From contig NZ_CP051006.1 of the NCBI RefSeq assembly GCF_014673495.1, positions 1,550,001 through 1,614,000 on the forward strand: a DNA stretch of 64,000 nucleotides. Reading direction: 5' to 3'. Made by a program: the position numbers and the translations under genes. Positions 18,130 to 24,992 of the stretch are shown here, piece after piece. The DNA is from Streptomyces griseofuscus. GTDB taxonomy: Bacteria > Actinomycetota > Actinomycetes > Streptomycetales > Streptomycetaceae. A model generated the notes under the pieces. The model was not told the origin of the DNA. It ran no database searches and saw only the letters and a list, made by a program, of their open reading frames with translations. Position 1 is the first letter of the stretch; the number at the start of each line of letters is the position of its first letter.

Positions 18130-18573
18130 CTACTTCTCGACCTCGGTGGCGAGCCGGGCGAGCACGGCGTCGTAGATACGGCCGAGGCCCTTGGGGGCGA
18201 AGGTCCGCTCGAAGAAGCCGCCGATGCCGCCGGCGCCCTTCCAGGTGCTGGTGACGACGACGCGGGCCTTGCCCTCGCCGGCGGGGGTGACGCGCCAGGT
18301 GGTCACCATGGAGGAGTTGCGGTCCTTCTCGACCAGTTCGCCGTCGGTGGGCTCGCTCACCTCCAGCAGGCAGTCACGCACCCGCTTGCTGGTGGCCTGG
18401 AGTTTCCAGTGGACGAGGGTGCCCTCGCCGTCGCCGCCCTCGCGCACCTCGTACTCGCTGAACTGCTCGGGCAGCAGCTTCTGCCGGGTGCCGCGGTAGT
18501 CGGCGAGGGCGTCGAGCACCTTCTCCGCGTCCGCCGCGACGACCCGCTCCGTAGTGGCCTCGACCTGCGCCAT
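18130..18573 (-). CDS. SRPBCC family (START/polyketide-cyclase fold) protein
   Basis: A 147-residue single-domain protein with the helix-grip fold: it begins MAQVEATTERVVAADAEKVLDALADY, continues with a WKLQATSKRVRDCLLEV strand pair and ends in the long C-terminal helix (RIYDAVLARLATEVEK). Proteins of this fold bind hydrophobic ligands in a cavity; no catalytic residue can be assigned. The ATG at 18573 has an ideal GGAGG ribosome site 5 bases upstream, so the in-frame ATG at 18621 is rejected. A terminator follows, and it is divergent from the radical SAM gene. Confidence 0.82.
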   Translation of the reverse strand: MAQVEATTERVVAADAEKVLDALADYRGTRQKLLPEQFSEYEVREGGDGEGTLVHWKLQATSKRVRDCLLEVSEPTDGELVEKDRNSSMVTTWRVTPAGEGKARVVVTSTWKGAGGIGGFFERTFAPKGLGRIYDAVLARLATEVEK

Positions 18574-18601
18574 TGCGTTCCTCCAGGACCTGATTGCTCG
18601 G

Positions 18602-18619
18602 GGTTGGGAAAAGCCAACC
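18602..18619. repeat. Inverted repeat in the SRPBCC / radical SAM divergent region
   Basis: GGTTGG and CCAACC flank a 6-nt GAAAAG spacer, located about 30 bases before the SRPBCC ATG. It could be an operator or a leader hairpin for that gene; nothing else points to its role. Confidence 0.3.
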
Positions 18620-18687
18620 ACCCCGGGTCCCGGCCGCCCAAATCGGGGGGTGTGTCGGGGTGCGGCTCCGGGTGCGCACGATCATGG

Positions 18688-18699
18688 GAACAGATGTTC
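18688..18699. promoter_or_regulatory. LexA (SOS) box-like palindrome
   Basis: GAACAGATGTTC matches the GAAC-N4-GTTC core of mycobacterial and streptomycete LexA sites and is a 5+5 palindrome. A TATTGT hexamer (fits TANNNT) immediately follows at 18700-18705, so a repressor here would block the promoter of the radical SAM gene starting at 18736. LexA binding is inferred from the motif. Confidence 0.55.
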
Positions 18700-18735
18700 T
18701 ATTGTGGCGGCGAGTGCTACCGAGGAGGACGGCTC

Positions 18736-19782
18736 ATGCGCTGGGACAACCTCACCGACGAGCCCGTCGAACACGGCCGGACCCCCGACGCCGCGCTGTT
18801 CGGCGCGGACGCCGTGACCACCCGTACGTTCGACACGCCCGAGTTCCGCGGGATCACCTTCCACGAGGTCCGGGCGCGCTCGGTGCTCAACCGGGTGCCG
18901 GGCGCCTCGCGGATGCCGTTCGAGTGGACGGTGAACCCGTACCGGGGCTGCTCGCACGCGTGTGTGTACTGCTTCGCGCGCAAGACGCACGGCTATCTGG
19001 ATCTGGACACGGGCATCGGTTTCGACACCCAGATCGTGGTCAAGGTGAACGCCCCTGAGGTGCTGCGCCGCCAGCTGGGCTCCGGCCGCTGGCGCGGCGA
19101 CCATGTGGCGATGGGCACGAACGTCGACTGCTACCAGCGCGCCGAGGGCCGCTACCGGCTGATGCCGGGCGTCATCTCCGCCCTCACCGAGCACGCGAAC
19201 CCGTTCTCGATCCTGACCAAGGGCACGCTCATCCTGCGCGATCTGGACCTGCTGGTGCGCGCGGCCGAGGTGACGGACGTCGGGATCTCGGTCTCGGTCG
19301 GCTTCCTGGACAGCGAGCTGTGGCGCACCGTGGAGCCGGGCACGCCCGCGCCCGAGCGGCGGCTGGACGTCGTACGCGCCCTCGGCGAGCACGGCATCGG
19401 CTGCGGTGTCCTGATGGCGCCGGTGATCCCGTTCCTGAGCGATGACCCGGAGCAGCTGCGGGCGACCGTCGCGGCCATCGCGGCGGCCGGGGCGACCTCG
19501 GTGACCCCGCTGGTGCTGCATCTGCGGCCCGGCGCGCGGGAGTGGTTCATGGCCTGGCTGGCCGAGCACCACCCGTATCTGGTGCGCCGCTACGAGCGGA
19601 TGTACGCCGGCGGGTCCTACGCGCCGACCTGGTACCAGCGCCGGATCACCCGTCAGGTGCACGAGCTGGCGCGGGAGTACGGCATCGGGCCCACGCGCGC
19701 GGGCGCGTCCCGCCGGATCCGCCCGGCACGGCCCGCGCCGGTGCCCGAGGCGGCCGAGCCGACGCAGCTCACGCTGATGTGA
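18736..19782 (+). CDS. Rv2578c family radical SAM protein (spore photoproduct lyase-like)
   Basis: A 348-residue radical SAM enzyme. The 4Fe-4S cluster motif is Cys72-x3-Cys76-x2-Cys79 in NPYRGCSHACVYCFARKTH, a spacing and flank shared with the SplB-like/Rv2578c group. FSILTKGTLILRDLDLL and the following strands complete the partial TIM barrel, and a basic C-terminal tail follows. Members have been annotated as spore photoproduct lyase relatives, but the DNA-repair activity is unproven for this branch. The ATG at 18736 has GAGGAGG upstream. The LexA-like box 37 bases before it points to DNA-damage induction, in line with a repair role. Confidence 0.9.
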   Translation: MRWDNLTDEPVEHGRTPDAALFGADAVTTRTFDTPEFRGITFHEVRARSVLNRVPGASRMPFEWTVNPYRGCSHACVYCFARKTHGYLDLDTGIGFDTQIVVKVNAPEVLRRQLGSGRWRGDHVAMGTNVDCYQRAEGRYRLMPGVISALTEHANPFSILTKGTLILRDLDLLVRAAEVTDVGISVSVGFLDSELWRTVEPGTPAPERRLDVVRALGEHGIGCGVLMAPVIPFLSDDPEQLRATVAAIAAAGATSVTPLVLHLRPGAREWFMAWLAEHHPYLVRRYERMYAGGSYAPTWYQRRITRQVHELAREYGIGPTRAGASRRIRPARPAPVPEAAEPTQLTLM

Positions 19783-19929
19783 GGCCCCCCGCGGGAGCGT
19801 TCGAGGGCTTCGCGCGGGCAATAGGGTCAACTATCGGCGCAACACGTTCTCCAGGGGCCCCGCATCGGGACGATGCGGCGAGGACCGCGATCGCGCGGTC
19901 CGCTCGACCTCTCCGTCCCGGGAGGACCC

Positions 19930-21483
19930 ATGAGAAGACGCGCAGCCGTGCTGTGCGCGGCCGCCGCCGTCCTGGCGGGCTCGGTCACCGGAGCCCCGGC
20001 GCGGGCCGCCGCGCCCGCGCCGCTCACCTGGAAGAAGTGCGCCACCGACGACTACCCGACGCTGGAGTGCGCGTCGCTGAAGGTGCCGCTGGACCACGCG
20101 AACCCGGCGGGCCGCCAGATCACGCTCGCCCTGTCCCGCGTCCCGCACACCGCGGCGGCCTCCCAGGGCCCGCTGCTGGTCAACCCCGGCGGCCCCGGCG
20201 GCAGCGGGCTCACGCTCGCCGGGTTCGTGGCCTCGGCGCTGCCGAAGGCCGTGGCGGCGCGGTACGACGTCATCGGCTTCGACCCGCGCGGGGTCGGCCG
20301 CAGCAGCCCGGCCCTCGACTGCGTGCCCGGCCATTTCAAGCCGGTGCGTCCGGACACCGTGCCGGACACAGCCGCGCTCGAACAGGCGAACCTGGGGCGC
20401 GCGCGGTCCTTCGCCGCGGAGTGCGGCAAACGGTACGGCGACGTACTGCCGTACATGGACACCGTCAGCAGCGCGCAGGACATGGACAGCATCCGCGAGG
20501 CCCTCGGCACGTCCCGGATCAGCTACTTCGGCTACTCGTACGGCACCTACCTCGGCGCGGTGTACGCCAAGCTGCACCCCGAGCGGGTCCGCAGGCTGGT
20601 GCTGGACTCGATCGTCGATCCGACCGGGGTCTGGTACGCGGACAACATCGGCCAGGAGCGGGCCTTCGACGACCGGCACCGCGCGCTGATGGCCTGGATC
20701 GCCAAGTACGACGCGACGTACGGGCTCGGCAAGGACCCCGCGAAGGTCGAGGCCGACTGGTACGCGATGCGCGCGGCCCTGGCGAAGAAGCCGGCCGGGG
20801 GGAAGGTGGGCGCGGCCGAGCTGGAGGACACGTTCATCCCCGGCGGCTACTACAACGGCTACTGGCCGTATCTCGCCGAGGCGTTCGCCTCCTACGTCCA
20901 TGACAAGAAGACCGAGCCGCTGGTGGAGGTGTACGAGGACTTCGCCGGGGTGGACTCCTCCGGCGACAACGGCTACAGCGTGTACACGGCCGTGCAGTGC
21001 GGGGACACCGCCTGGCCGCGCGACTGGGCGCGCTGGCGGCAGGACGCCGACGCGGTGTACGGGAAGTCGCCGTTCATGGCCTGGAACAACACCTGGTACA
21101 ACGCGCCGTGCATGTACTGGCCGACGGGTCGCGCCCAGCAGCCGAGCGTGGCCAACGCCGAGCTGCCGCCGACGCTGCTCTTCCAGGCCACGGACGACGC
21201 GGCCACCCCGTACGCCGGCGGCGTCGCGGCCCACCGGCTGCTGACCGGCTCCAGCCTGGTGGTCGAACAGGGCGGCGGGAACCACGGCATCACCCTGAGC
21301 GGCAACGCGTGCCTGGACGGCTACCTCGCCGCCTACCTGGCCGACGGCAAGGTCCCCCGCTCCTCCGGCCCGGCCGACGCGGTCTGCGCCAAGTCCCCGG
21401 ACCCGACGCCGCTGGCGTCCAAGGCGGCGTCGACGGCCTCGCGCGGCTCGATCCTGCACGGCCTGCTGGGGTTCCGGAGCTGA
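19930..21483 (+). CDS. Secreted alpha/beta hydrolase, tripeptidyl aminopeptidase (SlpD/E, TAP) type
   Basis: A 517-residue exported serine hydrolase. Signal peptide at residues 1-28 (MRRRAAVLCAAAAVLAGSVTGAPARA, cut after ARA). The N-terminal alpha/beta-hydrolase domain has the oxyanion loop NPGGPGGSG, IGFDPRGVGRSS, and the nucleophile elbow GYSYGTYLG. The TAP-like C-terminal domain carries the catalytic Asp in LLFQATDDAATPY and His in GGGNHGITL. Homologues in Streptomyces remove tripeptides from extracellular proteins. The ATG at 19930 has GGGAGGA 6 bases upstream; the in-frame GTG-like start at 19873 would disrupt the signal peptide. It is a single-gene unit. Confidence 0.92.
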   Translation: MRRRAAVLCAAAAVLAGSVTGAPARAAAPAPLTWKKCATDDYPTLECASLKVPLDHANPAGRQITLALSRVPHTAAASQGPLLVNPGGPGGSGLTLAGFVASALPKAVAARYDVIGFDPRGVGRSSPALDCVPGHFKPVRPDTVPDTAALEQANLGRARSFAAECGKRYGDVLPYMDTVSSAQDMDSIREALGTSRISYFGYSYGTYLGAVYAKLHPERVRRLVLDSIVDPTGVWYADNIGQERAFDDRHRALMAWIAKYDATYGLGKDPAKVEADWYAMRAALAKKPAGGKVGAAELEDTFIPGGYYNGYWPYLAEAFASYVHDKKTEPLVEVYEDFAGVDSSGDNGYSVYTAVQCGDTAWPRDWARWRQDADAVYGKSPFMAWNNTWYNAPCMYWPTGRAQQPSVANAELPPTLLFQATDDAATPYAGGVAAHRLLTGSSLVVEQGGGNHGITLSGNACLDGYLAAYLADGKVPRSSGPADAVCAKSPDPTPLASKAASTASRGSILHGLLGFRS

Positions 21484-21568
21484 GGGTGCCGCAGGGGGGC
21501 GGCCGGGGCATCGCCAAGTGACCCGCTCCGCGCGGGCGTTGTCGGTGGGGTGGTCCATGATGGGGTTC

Positions 21569-21985
21569 ATGAGCGAACCGATCAGGATCAGCGCCCCCGC
21601 GGGTGTCGCGCCGGCGGCGCAGTACAGCCATGTGGTGACGGCGACGGGCCGCCTCGTCGCCGTCTCCGGCCAGCTGGCCCTGGACGAGGACGGCAAGCTG
21701 GTCGGCCCCGGCGACCCGGCGGCCCAGGCCCGCCAGGTCTTCGAGAACCTGGACCGCTGTCTGACCGCGGCGGGCGCGGGGTTCGAGCATGTGGTGAAGC
21801 TGACGTACTTCGTCACCGACATGGCCCATATGCCGGCCGTTCGCGCCGCCCGTAGCGCCCACATACCCGACGACCGCCTCCCGGCCTCCTCCGCGATCCA
21901 GGTGGCCGGCCTGGTCTCCCCGGACTTCTTGATGGAGATCGAGGCACTGGCAGTGCTCCCGGACACCGGGCCCACCACGGCCTGA
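21569..21985 (+). CDS. RidA family (YjgF/YER057c/UK114) protein
   Basis: A 138-residue protein of the RidA superfamily, whose archetype hydrolyses reactive enamines/imines from PLP enzymes. Visible family features are AVSGQLALDEDGKLVGPGDPAAQARQVFENL and the following VKLTYFVTDM segment, with the C-terminal SSAIQVAGLVSPDFLMEIEALAVL. The catalytic Arg of true RidA (in RxxxxV context) is not seen at its usual place near residue 105 (SAIQV replaces it), so it is probably a Rid-like paralogue of unknown activity. ATG at 21569 follows CATGAT, a possible -10 box, at 7 nt. Confidence 0.82.
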   Translation: MSEPIRISAPAGVAPAAQYSHVVTATGRLVAVSGQLALDEDGKLVGPGDPAAQARQVFENLDRCLTAAGAGFEHVVKLTYFVTDMAHMPAVRAARSAHIPDDRLPASSAIQVAGLVSPDFLMEIEALAVLPDTGPTTA

Positions 21986-22083
21986 CCCCGGCGCCGCCCG
22001 CCCCGGCCGAGCCCCCGCCGCCGACCGGGGCAACCTCCGCTTTGCCCCATGACTCCGCGCCGACTTCGGGGTACTCGCCCCCC

Positions 22084-23145
22084 ATGGAGAAACCGCATCT
22101 TCCAGGACGCAGGGACCGTGACGGCGGCGAGCCAGACGCTCGGGTGCCGTCGCCCGAGGAGGCCGGGCCGGGGCGGGAGGTGGAGGAGAGGGCGCCGCGG
22201 TCGCCGACACAGCTGCCGAAGGCCGCGTGGAGAGCCGTGCTCAAGGGGAGCCTCAAGGAGTTCAAGAAGGACGAGCTGACCGACCGGGCCGCGGCGCTGA
22301 CCTACTACTCGGTGCTCGCCCTGTTCCCCGCGCTGCTGGTGCTGCTGGCGCTGCTCGGCATCACCGGGCGTTCGACCACCGACCGGCTGCTGCACAGCAT
22401 CCGGCAGCTCGCCCCCGGCTCGGCGCGGGACGTGCTCACCCGCACCGTGGAGCAGTTGCAGAACAGCGCCGGGACCGGCTCGATCCTGGCGATCGTGGGC
22501 ATCGTGCTGGCCCTGTGGTCGGCGTCCGGATATGTCGCCGCCTTCATCCGCACCGCGAACGCCGTCTACGACGTGCCGGAGGGCCGCCCGATCTGGAAGG
22601 TGCTGCCGGTACGCCTCGGCGTCACCGTGGTGCTGATGCTGATCGCGCTGGTCTGCTCCGTGATCGTGGTCTTCAGCGGCGGCCTGGCCCGGCACGTCGG
22701 GCAGTCGCTGCACATGGGGGACGCCGCGCTCACCGCCTGGTCGATCGCCAAGTGGCCGGTGCTGGTCCTCCTGGTCGTCCTGATGATCGCCGTTCTGTAC
22801 TGGGCCTGCCCGAACGCCAAGGTCAGGGGCTTTCGGTGGATCACCCCGGGCAGCCTTCTGGCCCTGCTCATCTGGATGGCGGCCTCCGCCGGCTTCGCGC
22901 TCTATGTGGCGAACTTCTCGTCGTACAACAAGACCTACGGCGCCATGGCCGGCGTCATCATCTTCCTGATCTGGCTCTGGATCACCAATCTGGCGATCCT
23001 CTTGGGCCTGGAGTTCGACGCCGAGACCGCCCGGCAGCGGGCCATCGCCGGTGGCTATCCGCCCGAGTCCGACGCGCCGTACGCCGAGCCCCGGGACACC
23101 GCGGCATGGGACCAGGACGATGTCCGCCGTATGAAAGACAGCTGA
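22084..23145 (+). CDS. YihY/BrkB family inner-membrane protein
   Basis: A 353-residue membrane protein with an acidic, disordered N-terminal 50 residues and about six hydrophobic helices. The family signature AALTYYSVLALFPALLVLLALLG is at about residue 73-95, GYVAAFIRTANAVYDV at about 150, and YNKTYGAMAGVIIFLIWLWITNLAILLGLEFDAE near the C-terminus. Members were once called ribonuclease BN, now discounted; function is unclear, perhaps envelope related. An alternative in-frame ATG lies at 22042. A hairpin follows the stop. Confidence 0.88.
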   Translation: MEKPHLPGRRDRDGGEPDARVPSPEEAGPGREVEERAPRSPTQLPKAAWRAVLKGSLKEFKKDELTDRAAALTYYSVLALFPALLVLLALLGITGRSTTDRLLHSIRQLAPGSARDVLTRTVEQLQNSAGTGSILAIVGIVLALWSASGYVAAFIRTANAVYDVPEGRPIWKVLPVRLGVTVVLMLIALVCSVIVVFSGGLARHVGQSLHMGDAALTAWSIAKWPVLVLLVVLMIAVLYWACPNAKVRGFRWITPGSLLALLIWMAASAGFALYVANFSSYNKTYGAMAGVIIFLIWLWITNLAILLGLEFDAETARQRAIAGGYPPESDAPYAEPRDTAAWDQDDVRRMKDS

Positions 23146-23147
23146 TC

Positions 23148-23178
23148 GCCGCCCGCGCGCCGGATGCGCGGGGGCGGC
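23148..23178 (+). terminator. Hairpin terminator after YihY gene
   Basis: GCCGCCCGCGC pairs with GCGCGGGGGCGGC around a 7-nt loop, with a 2-nt bulge, beginning 3 bases after the stop codon. Confidence 0.55.
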
Positions 23179-23307
23179 GCGCGGGGCATGCCCCCACTGC
23201 TCCTTGCCCACTCCCCCGGGCGCCTGTCAACCTCGACCTCGGGCCACTGTGCGCATGGTGTGTCAGCGATCAGTGACATCGCGCAGTCGGCAGGAGGGGG
23301 CAGCCGC

Positions 23308-23784
23308 ATGGTGATCAAGTCCAGGGGCGTGGTGGCCGCGATGGCCGGTGTGGCGGTGCTGGCCGCCGCGTCGGCGGCGACCGCGACGGCCGCCCAGAGC
23401 GCGCGACCGGCCGGCGCCGCGGCCTCCTGCGGTACGAGCATCGATCCCAACACCCGGATCCCGAGCGGCCGTCGGCACACCGGCCCGACCCTGCGGATCG
23501 GCGGGGCCACGGTCAAGGTGCGCTACGGCAACGCGAAGCAGGGCGCGCCGTACTACGTGTGGGCGGCGGTCTCCGGCGCGAGCAAGGGCGACCCGGTCGC
23601 CCTGGAGTGGGATGTCGACTACGGCTCGTGGGCGGACTTCGGTGTCTGCTCGGCGACCGTGCACTCGGGCGGCACGCAGAACACCCGCGCGGTCAAGTAT
23701 GTGCACGGCAAGGGCTGGCATCTGGAGGCGCAGGCCTGCGGGCGGCACGCCGGGCACCGGGCGTGCACCGCGTACTGGCCCTGA
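23308..23784 (+). CDS. Secreted four-cysteine protein of unknown function
   Basis: A 158-residue exported protein. An N-terminal signal peptide covers about residues 1-32 (MVIKSRGVVAAMAGVAVLAA, then AATATAAQSA). The mature part has four Cys (AASCGTS, GVCSAT, QACGRH, RACTAY), enough for two disulfides, and aromatic strands (VKVRYGNAKQGAPYYVWAAV, WDVDYGSWADFG). I do not recognise a named family; small secreted beta-rich proteins of this size are common in Streptomyces. The ATG at 23308 follows GGAGGGGG. It is followed by a 28-bp tandem repeat. Confidence 0.75.
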   Translation: MVIKSRGVVAAMAGVAVLAAASAATATAAQSARPAGAAASCGTSIDPNTRIPSGRRHTGPTLRIGGATVKVRYGNAKQGAPYYVWAAVSGASKGDPVALEWDVDYGSWADFGVCSATVHSGGTQNTRAVKYVHGKGWHLEAQACGRHAGHRACTAYWP

Positions 23785-23856
23785 TCGCCCGAGCCGTGTG
23801 ATCGCACAAGCCGCGGGCCGGGCGCCGAACCGCCCGGCCCGCCGTCACCCGCCCCC

Positions 23857-23996
23857 GCCACCGGAGCCCGATCAGGCCACCTCCGCCACCGGAGCCCGAA
23901 GGCCACGCCCGTCACCAGGGCCCGTTCAGGTCACGCCCGTCGCCGGAGCCCGACCAGGCCGCGCCCGCCACCGGGCCCCGATCGGCCCGAGCGCCC
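23857..23996. repeat. Tandem repeat, about five copies of a 28-bp unit
   Basis: Units begin at 23857, 23885, 23911, 23939 and 23967. The consensus starts GCCACCGGAGCCCGATCAGG and ends CCACGCCC. The second copy lacks two bases and the last is degenerate. It fills most of the gap between the secreted-protein stop and the convergent HEAT-repeat gene. No coding function is seen on either strand. Confidence 0.8.
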
Positions 23997-24007
23997 GCCC
24001 CGCTCCG

Positions 24008-24592
24008 TCAGCCGGTCCGCCGCTCCTTGGGCAGCCGGGCCAGCGCGTGCACCGCCGCCTCCGCGAGCGCCGGATGGGCGAGAGCCTCCGTGAGGACGCG
24101 CCGGGCGCGGCCGTCGCCGAGGATGCCGAGGCCCTCCACACAGGCGAGGGAGACCCGCCGGTACGGATCGTGCGGGCGCAGCCGGCGCTCCAGGGTGGTG
24201 ATCAGCGCGGGCACGGACTCGGGGGCGCGCAGCACGACGAGGAGCCGTACCGGGTGCAGGGCGTAGGCGACACGGAGTTCATTGGTGGCGAGGGCGGCGG
24301 CCGCGCGGGCGGTGCGGGGGTCGCCGAGCCGGGCCAGCGCGTGCGCGGCGCCGGCGCAGCGCGGGGGGTCGCGATGGTTGAGGAGGAGCACCAGGGACTC
24401 GAAGGCGCGCCGGTCGCCCGCGCGGCCGAGCCGGAAGGCGGCCAACTCCCTGGCCCACAGCGGCTGTCCGGGCGCGGTGAGGACCTCCGCCAGTTCGTCC
24501 AGGTCCTCGGTCGCCAGCAGGGCGTCGAAGGCCGCCGAGCCTCCCGATTCCTGCCGTAAGCGTTCCGTGACCGATCGCAACTCTTCGTCCAC
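24008..24592 (-). CDS. HEAT-repeat protein
   Basis: A 194-residue all-helical protein built from HEAT-like repeats: about residues 44-75 (PLWARELAAFRLGRAGDRRAFESLVLLL), 78-110 (DPPRCAGAAHALARLGDPRTARAAAAL), 113-145 and 148-190 (YRRVSLACVEGLGILGDGRARRVLTEAL). Such proteins act as adaptor or binding scaffolds; no enzymatic motif is present. It is divergent from the 3-hydroxyacyl-CoA dehydrogenase gene across 400 bases. The partner is unknown. Confidence 0.82.
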   Translation of the reverse strand: MDEELRSVTERLRQESGGSAAFDALLATEDLDELAEVLTAPGQPLWARELAAFRLGRAGDRRAFESLVLLLNHRDPPRCAGAAHALARLGDPRTARAAAALATNELRVAYALHPVRLLVVLRAPESVPALITTLERRLRPHDPYRRVSLACVEGLGILGDGRARRVLTEALAHPALAEAAVHALARLPKERRTG

Positions 24593-24992
24593 GGCATCAG
24601 GTTAAGCATGTTGCGGGGGCAACGGGAGGCACCTCGCACACAAAGAACCCTTCGGGGGACTGGCGCGCTCGTTACCCACCGGTTAAGCTCATACGAGCGA
24701 GCAACCCTCTCGCACTCCGCTGGTGACGGTCTGGTGACGCGGCCGTCGCGGGCAAGGAACGATTCGGTACGTCATGTGCGCCTCGTGCGCCAAGTACCGC
24801 GAGTACGACCCGGCTTGGGACAGAGCCGGTCGGAAGACATCGCCAACGACGGGCGTGTGCACGCCCGTCGGCACCGGTACCGGGCGTGTGCGCTCGTCAG
24901 CCCGGCAACACCCGCACTCCTTCGCGCTCCGTGGTGCGCCTTCGGCGCACCCGGCGCTTCCTCGTCGTCACCCTCATACCTGGAGTCCCGCG
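24593..24992. other. 400-bp divergent intergenic region rich in inverted repeats
   Basis: No convincing gene. It holds a direct repeat CTGGTGACG (24719-24739), a 24-bp palindrome at 24847-24870 with 11-bp arms (CGACGGGCGTG and its complement), CCGGTACCGG just after it, and a GTGCGCC-TTC-GGCGCAC hairpin at 24934-24950. From an ATG at 24774 the frame stays open into the downstream dehydrogenase, so a 73-residue N-terminal extension (MCASCAKYREYDPAWD...) is formally possible but looks atypical. A regulated leader is more likely. Confidence 0.5.

Noticed and set aside
12782..18175. A 1797-codon open frame on the plus strand across the SpoIIE-type and MFS genes
   Set aside because: It mirrors the codon bias of the minus-strand genes: repetitive Gly/Ala/Arg composition, no domain, no ribosome site. 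High GC makes such antisense frames common.
19831..23211. An 1126-codon open frame on the minus strand
   Set aside because: It spans several well-supported plus-strand genes (TAP hydrolase, RidA, YihY) and shows no recognisable protein features.
23857..23996. CRISPR array
   Set aside because: The repeat units abut one another with no unique spacers and no cas genes are in the window.
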